Both the position numbers and the translations under genes were made by a program. The notes beneath the pieces were generated by a model. It did not search any database. It had not been told where the DNA came from and saw nothing but the letters and a program-made list of their open reading frames with translations. This document shows positions 9,533-17,895 of a DNA stretch of 64,000 nucleotides, in pieces. Each line of letters opens with the position of its first letter. Positions within the stretch are counted from its first letter, which is position 1. The stretch lies in assembly GCA_017560125.1 (NCBI GenBank), contig JAFYOS010000008.1:54141-118140 (forward strand), in the 5' to 3' direction. The stretch is from Bacteroidaceae bacterium (GTDB lineage: Bacteria; Bacteroidota; Bacteroidia; Bacteroidales; Bacteroidaceae).

Positions 9533-10660
9533 ATGATGAAACAATACGATTATCTTGTCGTAGGTTCAGGATTATATGGTGCAACATTTGCCCACATGGC
9601 CCATCGACAAGGAAAAAAATGTTTAGTAATAGATAAACGCCCCCATTTGGGAGGTAATATCTATTGCAAAAATATAGAAGGAATAAATGTACACAAATAT
9701 GGAGCACACATTTTCCACACTAACAACAAAGAGGTATGGGATTTTGTAAACTCCATTGTTGAATTCAACAGATACACAAATTGTCCGGTAGCAAATTACA
9801 AAGGTAAATTATACAACCTTCCTTTCAACATGAACACTTTCTATCAGATGTGGGGCCTCACCACTCCTACAGAAGTAGAAAGCAAAATAGAGGAACAAAA
9901 GGCCGAAGCTATTGCAATGCTAAACGGCCGTGAACCACAGAACTTAGAAGAACAAGCATTGATATTGGTAGGTAAAGATATTTACGAAAGACTAATCAAA
10001 GGCTACACAGAAAAGCAATGGGGACGAAAATGCAGCGAGCTACCAGCTTTCATCATTAAGCGCCTGCCTGTACGCTATGTCTATGACAACAACTATTTTA
10101 ACGACAAATATCAAGGTATTCCCATTGGAGGATACAATAAATTGATAACTGGACTATTAGAAGGTATAGAAACTCGTACTGGTGTAGATTTCTTTAATAA
10201 CAGGGTACATTGGGAGAACATTGCAGACAAAATAGTATTCACAGGCAAAATTGATGAATACTATAATTATATATTCGGCAATTTGGAATATAGAACCATC
10301 AAATTCGAAGAAGAAATTCACGACACCCCCAACTATCAGGGAAATGCCGTAATAAACTACACTGACAAAGAAGTGCCCTATACCCGTATAATAGAACATA
10401 AACATTTTGAAATGTTTGGTAACGAGGTACATAAAAGGGCAAAGACTGTCATTTCTAAAGAATTTCCAACAGAATGGGCCGAAGGTTTGGAGCCTTATTA
10501 TCCTATCAATGACGAACGCAACAACAAACTATATCAAAAATACAAGGAATTGGCCGACAAAGAAACGAATGTTATTTTTGGTGGCAGATTGGCCGAGTAC
10601 AAGTATTACGACATGGCCCCTGTAATTGAGCAAGCATTGATATCAAGTAAAGGTCTATGA
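9533..10660 (+). CDS. glf: UDP-galactopyranose mutase
   Basis: A 375-residue flavoenzyme interconverting UDP-Galp and UDP-Galf. The FAD-binding GSGLYGA lies near residue 12, followed by DKRPHLGGN and the family-typical KYGAHIFHTN. Later landmarks are the Trp/Arg-containing YTEKQWGRK near residue 160, LPVRYVYDNNYFND, and GGRLAEYKYYDM at the end. Length matches the family. ATG ATG at the start gives MMK; either can be used. The next gene overlaps by 4 nt and resembles galactofuranosyltransferases, so the polymer very probably contains galactofuranose. Confidence 0.95.
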   Translation: MMKQYDYLVVGSGLYGATFAHMAHRQGKKCLVIDKRPHLGGNIYCKNIEGINVHKYGAHIFHTNNKEVWDFVNSIVEFNRYTNCPVANYKGKLYNLPFNMNTFYQMWGLTTPTEVESKIEEQKAEAIAMLNGREPQNLEEQALILVGKDIYERLIKGYTEKQWGRKCSELPAFIIKRLPVRYVYDNNYFNDKYQGIPIGGYNKLITGLLEGIETRTGVDFFNNRVHWENIADKIVFTGKIDEYYNYIFGNLEYRTIKFEEEIHDTPNYQGNAVINYTDKEVPYTRIIEHKHFEMFGNEVHKRAKTVISKEFPTEWAEGLEPYYPINDERNNKLYQKYKELADKETNVIFGGRLAEYKYYDMAPVIEQALISSKGL

Positions 10661-11646
10661 AAAAATATTTGAATATCCGTTTAAAAGGGAAATCTTATAA
10701 TGCTGGAAAGGCAAGATACGATGCTAATTCCATTTTGGAAAAGCATGGATACATGCCTTTATATATAGGAGGTTTATCAGACAATTACGTAATACGACAA
10801 TTGGAATTACTCCTTTCTGTAATTTCGCTTTTGTGGAAATTATCTTCAAACGACACATTATTCATACAAATTCCGGTTGTTCTGAATATAAAAACTATTC
10901 TATACAGGCTATTGGCATGGAAAAAGGTAAAAATAGAAATCTTAATACACGATTTAGATTCATTGAGAATACCGTCTGCTTCTAAAAATTTAGAAGACCT
11001 CATGCTAAATAGAGCAAGCACCATAATAGTCCATACAAAGGCCATGGAAGAGGAATTAATCAGAAGAGGTATAAACAAAAATAGAATAAAAATATTATAC
11101 CTGTTTGATTATTTAACAGAAAGCACCAATAAGAACAAAACCTCTTTCGATAATAAAATTATATTTGCCGGTAACTTGAATAAAAGCATTTTCATTAAAG
11201 ATTTGGCCTTATGCAATAGCTGTCAATTTCTTTTGTATGGACTGCCATCCGACAATATTACAGGCGCAACAAATGTCACATATAAAGGAAAATTTTCCCC
11301 TGAAGATATCAGTATAATAGAAGGAAGTTGGGGATTAGTTTGGGATGGAGAAAGCATTGAAACATGTTCCGGCTTATTGGGAGAATATCTGAAAATAAAT
11401 TCATCGCATAAGCTATCGCTATACATCGCTGCAGGAAAACCCGTTATCGTTTGGTCGAAATCGTCTTTGGCCGGTTATATAAAAGAACATAATTTGGGGA
11501 TAACAGTGGATTCTCTTTTCGACATCGATAAACAAATAAAATTGCTTACCAAAGAACAGCAAGAAAAAATAATCGATTCGCTTACTATTTATAGTAAAAA
11601 CTTGAAAAGTGGAATGATGTTGGGAAGCATATTAAAGGCTATATAA
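10657..11646 (+). CDS. Probable galactofuranosyltransferase (WbbI/Gtf3-like)
   Basis: A 329-residue transferase whose C-terminal half carries the pattern WGLVWDGESIETCSG, then EYLKINSSHKLSLYIAAG and KPVIVW, characteristic of the WbbI/Gtf3 group that includes beta-1,6-galactofuranosyltransferases. It overlaps the UDP-galactopyranose mutase stop by 4 nt (translational coupling), so UDP-Galf is the likely donor. Linkage and acceptor cannot be read from sequence. AT-rich like its neighbours. Confidence 0.75.
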   Translation: MKKYLNIRLKGKSYNAGKARYDANSILEKHGYMPLYIGGLSDNYVIRQLELLLSVISLLWKLSSNDTLFIQIPVVLNIKTILYRLLAWKKVKIEILIHDLDSLRIPSASKNLEDLMLNRASTIIVHTKAMEEELIRRGINKNRIKILYLFDYLTESTNKNKTSFDNKIIFAGNLNKSIFIKDLALCNSCQFLLYGLPSDNITGATNVTYKGKFSPEDISIIEGSWGLVWDGESIETCSGLLGEYLKINSSHKLSLYIAAGKPVIVWSKSSLAGYIKEHNLGITVDSLFDIDKQIKLLTKEQQEKIIDSLTIYSKNLKSGMMLGSILKAI

Positions 11647-11699
11647 CGAGTAATGCGCACTAATAAATACACATATTCCTATATTCTAAGAATCACTAT

Positions 11700-12827
11700 A
11701 TGAAAGTATTACATTCCGGCTCGTTAGATGTTAATACAGGCGGCCCCGCTATGAGTACCTATAATACATTATGGGGACTACGAGCATTGGGAATTGATGC
11801 AGAAATAATAATGTACCCACTATCGAAGAATGGAAGATTAAGAGGTAACGAGGTTCCGGTACATTATGCAAAACCCGCTATCGACAACAAGCTAGCATAC
11901 TCGTTCAGCTTAAAAAATGAGATACGTTCGTTGGGCGAGTACGATATATACCATGCACAAGGAGTGTGGCAACATCCCACCTACGCTATTGCCGATGTTG
12001 CAAGGGAGCAGAAAAAGCCCTATCTGATAACACCGCGCGGTATGCTTTATCCACAGGATATTGCAAAATCGAATAAATTTTTCAAGATTCTTTCTTTGAA
12101 AATCAGGTTACTCAACGATCTAAACAAAGCTGCCTGCGTTCATGTAACATGTAGCGACGAAATGGAGCACTGCCGTCGATTGGGGGTAACATCACCCATC
12201 GCCATAGTTCCAAATCCGGTTGAGATAAAGGATTATCCCTACACAAAAACAGACGATATATTTCGTTTGGGATATTTGGGACGACTATCCCCTAGAAAAA
12301 ACATCGAGGGGCTTATATATGCTTTTGCCGAATTAGGAAAAGAGACACAACATGCCGAGCTACTTATTATTGGTGGCGGTGACGAGAAGTACGAAACATT
12401 CTTAAAAAGCGAGGTCGAAAGACTTTCACTGAAAAATGTACGATTCGTCGGTTTTCTTTCGGGCGATGAAAAGGACAAGGCGCTAGCATCGTGCAGTGTA
12501 TTGGCCATGCCTAGCGAATTCGAAAATTTAGGAAATGTCATTCTCGAAGGGCTTGTCCGTGGCATCCCGTGTATTGCGACCCAAGGAGCGCCTTGGGAAA
12601 ATCTTAGAACCCACAAATGCGGTTGGTGGGTGGAATATAATCAGACAGCAATAACAGAGGCAGTAAGAGCTGCGCTACACACCCCCGAAGCCGAACTGAA
12701 ACAAATGGGATGCAATGGTCGCAAACTGATGGAACAGGAATACTCTATAGAGGCTGTTGCCCATAAAATGAACGAATTGTATCAATGGATTTTAGAAGGT
12801 GGCGACAACCCTAAGTTCGTTTATTAG
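11700..12827 (+). CDS. Glycosyltransferase family 4
   Basis: A 375-residue GT-B enzyme. The N-terminal glycine loop is VNTGGPAMS near residue 13, YHAQGVWQHP and TPRGML lie mid-domain, and the C-terminal domain opens with LGYLGRLSPRKN. The EX7E signature is ENLGNVILE near residue 280. GC content is intermediate between the flanking AT-rich genes and the genome-like genes. Its last 17 codons (ELYQWILEGG to PKFVY) and the following intergenic bases are nearly duplicated at the end of the next, unrelated gene, which marks a recombination junction. Confidence 0.9.
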   Translation: MKVLHSGSLDVNTGGPAMSTYNTLWGLRALGIDAEIIMYPLSKNGRLRGNEVPVHYAKPAIDNKLAYSFSLKNEIRSLGEYDIYHAQGVWQHPTYAIADVAREQKKPYLITPRGMLYPQDIAKSNKFFKILSLKIRLLNDLNKAACVHVTCSDEMEHCRRLGVTSPIAIVPNPVEIKDYPYTKTDDIFRLGYLGRLSPRKNIEGLIYAFAELGKETQHAELLIIGGGDEKYETFLKSEVERLSLKNVRFVGFLSGDEKDKALASCSVLAMPSEFENLGNVILEGLVRGIPCIATQGAPWENLRTHKCGWWVEYNQTAITEAVRAALHTPEAELKQMGCNGRKLMEQEYSIEAVAHKMNELYQWILEGGDNPKFVY

Positions 12828-12837
12828 TATGAAAAAA
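12773..12837 (+). repeat. Direct repeat copy 1 (GT4 3' end plus next start)
   Basis: A 65-nt segment covering the last codons of the GT4 gene, its stop codon and ATGAAAAAA of the SGNH gene. It matches 13695-13759 without gaps at 59 of 65 positions by direct reading. Weaker similarity continues a further 20 or so bases downstream in both copies (ATAATC.GCAT). Confidence 0.9.
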
Positions 12838-13749
12838 GCATACATAATCTGCATTATATTATTCGTAGTTTTCGTCGCTACAGAAACAGCCCTGCGCCTA
12901 TGTTGGGGATTTGGAACCATGCCCCTATATGTGGCAAGTAAACAATATGAATATATTTTTGCTCCTAATCAGCAAATGAAGCGCTTTGGAGTATATTTCT
13001 ATACAAATTCCTATTCGCAACGCTCGGCCGAGCCCGACAGCAACAAAAAGAAGATATTAGGCTTGGGCGATAGCGTTATAAACGGCGGTTCGCAAACAGA
13101 CCACGACTCATTGGCAACCAGCATAGTATCGGCCAACACCGAATATCAAATGCTGAATATATCGGCCGGTTCGTGGGGGCCCGACAACTGCGCCGCCTAC
13201 CTGAAAAAGCATGGACTATTCGACGCCAAAGCAATGTTTGTGGTATTGAGTAGCCACGACATTGACGACGCCATGGACTTCGCGCCCATTGTAGGGGTGC
13301 ACAAATCGTTCCCCAACAAGCAATATCTGTTGGCTATAAACGAAGTGATTGATAGGTACATTATCCCAAGACTATTCAAATCGGCAACCACCTTGGACCC
13401 GAACGAAAAGGTGCTGAAAGGCATCGACAAAGGTGGGGAATTCAACAAAGGTTGGGACCAATTAAAACAGATCGCAAGGGATGCAAACATACCGATGGTT
13501 ATCATTCTGCATGCCGAACAGTCCGAACTGAAAGCGGGCGACTATAACGACAAGGGCAAGATGATTGAGCAATGGGCCGCAGAAAACGATATAAGGCTCA
13601 TTAAGGACATCACCTATTTGAAAGAGGAAAACTATAGAGATCAAATCCACATTAACCAAAGTGGCCAAAAGATATTAGCCGAGATAATAATAAGCGAATT
13701 GTATCAATGGATTGTAAAGGGTGGCGACAAGCCCAAGTTCGTATATTAG
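12829..13749 (+). CDS. SGNH/GDSL-type hydrolase-like membrane-anchored protein
   Basis: A 306-residue protein. Start chosen at ATG 12829, directly after the GT4 stop; an upstream in-frame ATG at 12799 lies inside GT4. A hydrophobic N-terminus (about residues 4-22) suggests a signal anchor, so it acts in the periplasm. LGLGDSVINGG near residue 85 is a GDSL-type block I with the nucleophilic Ser. NISAGSWGPDN near 115 resembles block II, and DQIHINQSGQ near 275 supplies the Asp-x-x-His of block V. A role in O-acyl transfer or removal on the polysaccharide is plausible (inference). The final ELYQWI to PKFVY tail duplicates that of the preceding glycosyltransferase. Confidence 0.75.
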   Translation: MKKAYIICIILFVVFVATETALRLCWGFGTMPLYVASKQYEYIFAPNQQMKRFGVYFYTNSYSQRSAEPDSNKKKILGLGDSVINGGSQTDHDSLATSIVSANTEYQMLNISAGSWGPDNCAAYLKKHGLFDAKAMFVVLSSHDIDDAMDFAPIVGVHKSFPNKQYLLAINEVIDRYIIPRLFKSATTLDPNEKVLKGIDKGGEFNKGWDQLKQIARDANIPMVIILHAEQSELKAGDYNDKGKMIEQWAAENDIRLIKDITYLKEENYRDQIHINQSGQKILAEIIISELYQWIVKGGDKPKFVY

Positions 13750-13759
13750 TATGAAAAAA
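13695..13759 (+). repeat. Direct repeat copy 2 (SGNH gene 3' end plus orphan start)
   Basis: Second copy of the 65-nt repeat at 12773-12837. After the stop codon it again reads TAGTATGAAAAAA, but here the ATG opens only a three-codon frame (ATG AAA AAA TAA at 13751). This looks like the decayed start of a second copy of the SGNH gene or another cassette. Confidence 0.9.
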
Positions 13760-13802
13760 TAAAGATAATCGGCATAAATTGATGAAACAAGAACAATAAA
13801 TT

Positions 13803-14705
13803 ATGTTAGATATTTCAGCAATTATATTGACTTTTAATGAAGAAATACATATTAAACGATGTCTTGATAATATTTCTCCAGATGTAAAAGAAGTGTTTGT
13901 CATAGATAGTTATTCAACGGATAAAACCCTTGAAATAGCCAAGGAATATGCTAATGTGACTATACTTCAAAATAAATTTGTAAACTATGCAACGCAGTTT
14001 AATTGGGCTTTAAAAAATGCTCCGATAACGTCTAAATGGGTGTTACGATTGGATGCAGATGAGTATTTAACCAGAGAATTGAAGAATGAGTTGGAATATC
14101 GTATTCCTTTGTTGGACAATAATATTACAGGTATTATCTTTAACTTCAAGCGTGTTTGGATGGGTCAGACGCTTCGTTATGGAATGACCAAACTAAAGTT
14201 GCTTCGATTGTTTCAATATGGAAAGGCCGAGAGTGAAGCAAGATTAATGGATGAACATATCCGGTTATTGGAGGGGGAGGCTATTGAATTTGAGCATGAA
14301 TTTGCGGATGATAATTTAAATCATCTAAGTTGGTGGACAAACAAGCATGTGGGTTATGCTATTCGTGAAGCCATAGACTTGTTGGATATGGAATACAACT
14401 TAACAGGTGCTGCAAATGCTGATTCAAAAATTAATATAAACAAACAAGCTAAATCGAAAAGAATGCTAAAACACAGATATGCAAAGCAACCTCTCTTTTT
14501 GCGAGCATTCGCATATTTTTGTTATAGATATTTCTTTAGGTTTGGTTTCTTGGATGGAAAGAAAGGATTCTTATGGCATTTTTTACAAGGATGGTGGTAT
14601 CGTACACTTGTAGATGCTAAAGTTTTTGAAATAAAAAATGCTTGTGGCAAAAATCCAGAGAAGATAAAACAACATTTGAAAGATGTTTATCACATAGAAT
14701 TGTGA
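13803..14705 (+). CDS. Glycosyltransferase family 2 (WaaE/KdtX-like)
   Basis: A 300-residue GT-A enzyme. It opens with ISAIILTFNEEIHIKRCL, VIDSYSTDKT follows at residue 39, and the DXD motif is LRLDADEYL near residue 82. The short Asn-Glu-Glu version with HLSWWTNKH downstream is typical of WaaE-like GT2 proteins. It is very AT-rich between more GC-rich genes, so it is probably an independent insertion in the mosaic tail of the capsule locus. Confidence 0.88.
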   Translation: MLDISAIILTFNEEIHIKRCLDNISPDVKEVFVIDSYSTDKTLEIAKEYANVTILQNKFVNYATQFNWALKNAPITSKWVLRLDADEYLTRELKNELEYRIPLLDNNITGIIFNFKRVWMGQTLRYGMTKLKLLRLFQYGKAESEARLMDEHIRLLEGEAIEFEHEFADDNLNHLSWWTNKHVGYAIREAIDLLDMEYNLTGAANADSKININKQAKSKRMLKHRYAKQPLFLRAFAYFCYRYFFRFGFLDGKKGFLWHFLQGWWYRTLVDAKVFEIKNACGKNPEKIKQHLKDVYHIEL

Positions 14706-14774
14706 TTTCTTGAAAAAACACTTATAACTGTAATTTATCAGTTGATAGATAGCTGATGTCATCTGGAACAGATT

Positions 14775-15320
14775 ATGGAATTGAATAGATTTATTACCCC
14801 TTATAGTACTTCCAATAAGATTAGAAGAATGCTTTGGAACATTTGCTGGACACTGCTTGCCCGTCCCTTTCCCCGTAGTATGTTTATGCCTTGGAAACGC
14901 TTTCTTTTGCGTTTGTTTGGAGCTAAAATATCAGATACGGTAAATGTTTATGCATCAGCAACCATCTTTATGCCTTGGAACCTTGAAATGAAGGAGTATG
15001 CATGCATTGGCCCCGAAGTAGATTGCTACAATGCTGCTCCAATAGTCATTGGCAACAACGCAGTAGTTTCGCAACGCACATACCTGTGCACTGCGTCGCA
15101 CGACATATCATTGGCATCGCACCCACAAATAGAGAAACCGATAATAATAGGCGACAGGGCCTGGGTTGCAGCCGAGGCGTTCATTGGCCCAGGCGTAACC
15201 GTTGGCGAAGGCGCTGTAGTAGGTGCTCGAGCTGCCGTTTTCAAGGATGTTGAGCCTTGGACTGTTGTGGGCGGAAACCCTGCACGTGTCATAAAAACAA
15301 GAACAATAAAAGGAGAATAG
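14775..15320 (+). CDS. WcaF-like acetyltransferase (hexapeptide repeat)
   Basis: A 181-residue left-handed beta-helix acyltransferase, the size and layout of the colanic-acid WcaF group. After a N-terminal FMPWKRFLLRLFGA, hexapeptide turns run from about residue 55 to 165, including GPEVDCYNAAPIVIGNNA, ASHDI with the catalytic-type His near residue 112, and GPGVTVGEGAVVGA. It ends with VVGGNPARVIK. It transfers acetyl from acetyl-CoA to a sugar hydroxyl. Base composition changes inside the gene: AT-rich before about 15,000, GC-rich after. Confidence 0.9.
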   Translation: MELNRFITPYSTSNKIRRMLWNICWTLLARPFPRSMFMPWKRFLLRLFGAKISDTVNVYASATIFMPWNLEMKEYACIGPEVDCYNAAPIVIGNNAVVSQRTYLCTASHDISLASHPQIEKPIIIGDRAWVAAEAFIGPGVTVGEGAVVGARAAVFKDVEPWTVVGGNPARVIKTRTIKGE

Positions 15321-15365
15321 TTCCTTGCACAGAACTATTTGTAATTGCTTTTGAAAAACCGGTAG

Positions 15366-16136
15366 ATGAAAGTAACGATAATTACCACATGCTATAACAG
15401 GGGAAACAGCATAGCACAGGCCATTGAAAGTGTTATCAGACAGGACTACCCCAATATAGAATATATTATTGTCGATGGAGCAAGCAGCGACAACTCCATG
15501 GCAGTGATAAACTCGTATAGCGCCCATGTGAGCAAAATAATATCGGAGCGCGACGGCGGAATGTACGAGGCCATAAACAAGGGATTGAAGGTGGCGACGG
15601 GCGACATAGTGGGACTGCTCCACTCCGACGATTTCCTGATGAACGACCACATTGTGTCGGACATTGTAGAGAGGTTTACAAAGACATCGGCCGACATTGT
15701 GTTTGGCAACGGCTTGTTTGTAGATTCGTCGAACACCGACAAGGTTATAAGGGACTGGCACAGCGGAAGCTATCGCCGTTGGAAGGTGAGGCTCGGATGG
15801 TTGCCCCTGCACCCCACGGTGTATATAAAACGCAGTGTGATAGAGAAGCATGGCCTCTACAACGAGAGCTACAAGATTGCAGCCGACTCCGATTTCCTGG
15901 TGCGCTACCTGTGGAAAGCCCGACTGCATGTGGAGTACATGGATAAATATATACTGAGGATGCGCATGGGCGGACTATCGACCGACAACGAAAAAAGAAA
16001 GATGATGTGGCGAGAGGATGTGAGGATGTATCGCGAAAACGGCTTTTGGGGAGTGCCCGAGAAGCTGATGAAGATGTGCTGGAAGGTGCCACAATTTGTA
16101 AACGCCAAATTGAAGAAAAATTTTGGTAACAAATAG
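15366..16136 (+). CDS. Glycosyltransferase family 2 (WcaE/WcaA-like)
   Basis: A 256-residue GT2 enzyme. VTIITTCYNRGNSI lies at residue 3, YIIVDGASSDNS follows, then SERDGGMYEAINKGL near 59, and LLHSDDFLM near 84 carries the DXD-equivalent. This DGGMYDAINKG pattern is typical of the WcaE-like subfamily. GC-rich, in line with the genes that follow. It overlaps the next frame by 14 nt if that gene starts at TTG 16123. Confidence 0.92.
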   Translation: MKVTIITTCYNRGNSIAQAIESVIRQDYPNIEYIIVDGASSDNSMAVINSYSAHVSKIISERDGGMYEAINKGLKVATGDIVGLLHSDDFLMNDHIVSDIVERFTKTSADIVFGNGLFVDSSNTDKVIRDWHSGSYRRWKVRLGWLPLHPTVYIKRSVIEKHGLYNESYKIAADSDFLVRYLWKARLHVEYMDKYILRMRMGGLSTDNEKRKMMWREDVRMYRENGFWGVPEKLMKMCWKVPQFVNAKLKKNFGNK

Positions 16137-17163
16137 TCTGTTGAAGATTTTCTTCGAAATAGTGCGACTGGGCATGTGGGGCAACAATGGTGAGCCACCG
16201 TGCGTGTCGCTCGGCCGCGACGATTGGAAGAGGCTTTTTGCACTGGCCCACAGCCAATCGGTGACGGGGCTGTTCGTTGATGGCGTGGTGTGCCTTGCCA
16301 CAAAGCCCGACAACGACATTTGGGACAGATGGATTGCACACCTGTGCTACATGGAGAGGGCCAACAGATATATAGCCGCGCGTGGCGACCGTTGGCTGAA
16401 GCTGCTTGCCGAGGAAGGCATGCAGGCAGCGGTGTTCAAGGGGTCGTCGGTGGCAGCGTGGTACAGAAACCCATTGCACCGCAGCTTTGGCGACATTGAT
16501 ATTGTTGTTACCGATGGTTGGGAGAGGCTGAACGCTGCCATTGCTAAATGCGGCGCACTGATGCAAAGAAGCGACGAGCGCGAGATAGTGCTGCAAGAGG
16601 AGAACAACCTGTTCATAGAGATTCACAACCGATGGGAGTACCTCTACAACCCACTGACCAACGCGCGACTGCAAAAGCTGTGCAACGACGGGATGACGAA
16701 CGAAATGTACTTTGTGGCCCTTGTACTGCACATACAGCGACATTTCCTGACCTACGGCATAGGGCTGAAACAGATATACGACATAGCAGCCATGCTGCAC
16801 AATGCGACGCTCGACCACAAGAAGGTTGCTTGGCTGCTGCGCCACTTGCATGCCCGGAAATTCAGCCGCCTGCTGTTCGGCTTCGTAGAGAGCCACATAG
16901 GCGCGGTGGGCAGCTATCCGCTCGAACCAATAGCGCAGGGGGCGTCGTTCGACCTGTTCGAAAAGGTGATATTGCACGAGGGCTACAATCTGAAGATGGA
17001 ACAGGAATTGAGGGCCGGACAAAGGAGCAAACAGATAGCACGCATAGCGCACAACGCCCGTTTTTGGGCCAAGCGCTGCTTCAGACTGGCCGGCATTGTG
17101 CCGGGCGAGGCTTGCTGCTTTCTGTGCCACAAGATATATAAGCGCCTGACATTCGCGCTGTAG
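16123..17163 (+). CDS. PF14907-type nucleotidyltransferase family protein
   Basis: A 346-residue protein with the core of the uncharacterised nucleotidyltransferase family common in polysaccharide loci. FKGSSVAAWY lies near residue 104, followed by RSFGDIDIVV near 117, where the two Asp of DxD bind metal, and by a helical C-terminus. The family is often found with HprK-like kinases and PqqD-like proteins near EPS genes; its substrate is not known. No ATG fits the start: TTG 16123 overlaps the preceding gene by 14 nt, and TTG 16141 is the next possibility. GC-rich. Confidence 0.75.
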   Translation: MVTNSLLKIFFEIVRLGMWGNNGEPPCVSLGRDDWKRLFALAHSQSVTGLFVDGVVCLATKPDNDIWDRWIAHLCYMERANRYIAARGDRWLKLLAEEGMQAAVFKGSSVAAWYRNPLHRSFGDIDIVVTDGWERLNAAIAKCGALMQRSDEREIVLQEENNLFIEIHNRWEYLYNPLTNARLQKLCNDGMTNEMYFVALVLHIQRHFLTYGIGLKQIYDIAAMLHNATLDHKKVAWLLRHLHARKFSRLLFGFVESHIGAVGSYPLEPIAQGASFDLFEKVILHEGYNLKMEQELRAGQRSKQIARIAHNARFWAKRCFRLAGIVPGEACCFLCHKIYKRLTFAL

Positions 17164-17201
17164 AAAGAATGTCGTGGAATTGATTGATAAAACTATTGAA
17201 T

Positions 17202-17837
17202 ATGCACACAGAATTATCATCCAACAAAATTTTCAGTAGCAGGAGAAACATGATTCTTAAAAGAGCATTCGACATTGCGTTTTCGTTGTGTTTCCTGTGC
17301 TTGGTATTTCCATTTATACTGATATTTGTATTTGTGATAACGGAATTGACCATGCCCGGAAAGCTGTTTTTCGTGCAGAAGCGAACGGGACTGAATGGAA
17401 AGACATTCAAATGCTATAAATTCCGTTCGATGAAGCAGAATGCTCATGCCGACGAGCATCAGGCCACGAAGGGTGACAAAAGAATAACCCGCTGGGGACA
17501 GATAATGAGAAAGACGAGCCTTGACGAAACACCGCAGTTCATAAACGTGTTACTTGGCGACATGAGCGTGGTAGGTCCGCGACCTCACATGCTGAAACAC
17601 ACGGTGAAATACTCGGCACTGATCGACGGGTATATGAAACGCCACGATGTGAAGCCCGGAGTGACTGGATGGAGCCAGGTGAACGGCTTCAGAGGCGAAA
17701 CGAAGGAGCTGGCCGACATGGAGAACAGAGTGAGATATGATATGTGGTACATCAGTCACTGGCGCTTTGCGTTGGATATAAAAATCATTCTCAAAACGAT
17801 GACCATCTGTTTCGGAAACGACAAAAACGCGTACTAA
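17202..17837 (+). CDS. Initiating sugar transferase (polyprenyl-phosphate phosphoglycosyltransferase)
   Basis: A 211-residue member of the bacterial sugar transferase family (short WcaJ/PglC-like type). One membrane segment (about residues 25-48) follows KRAFDIAFS. Then come KRTGLNGKTF, YKFRSM, the catalytic KTSLDETPQF with Asp-Glu, GDMSVVGPRP, and KPGVTGWSQVNG. It loads the first sugar-1-phosphate onto undecaprenyl phosphate, so it starts repeat-unit assembly although it is encoded last in the locus. ATG 17202 chosen; TTG 17184 in frame is possible. Confidence 0.93.
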   Translation: MHTELSSNKIFSSRRNMILKRAFDIAFSLCFLCLVFPFILIFVFVITELTMPGKLFFVQKRTGLNGKTFKCYKFRSMKQNAHADEHQATKGDKRITRWGQIMRKTSLDETPQFINVLLGDMSVVGPRPHMLKHTVKYSALIDGYMKRHDVKPGVTGWSQVNGFRGETKELADMENRVRYDMWYISHWRFALDIKIILKTMTICFGNDKNAY

Positions 17838-17895
17838 ACGACCTATTAACTATATTATTAACAAAGTATCTATTACTGACAAAACTAAAAAACAA

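Noticed and set aside
13785-15310. 16-nt repeat AAACAAGAACAATAAA at 13785 and 15295 as a recombination site
   Set aside because: A-rich low complexity; one chance match of this length is expected in a window of this size.
15745-17220. 491-codon minus-strand frame under the GT2 and nucleotidyltransferase genes
   Set aside because: It spans two recognised genes on the other strand and shows no motif of its own.
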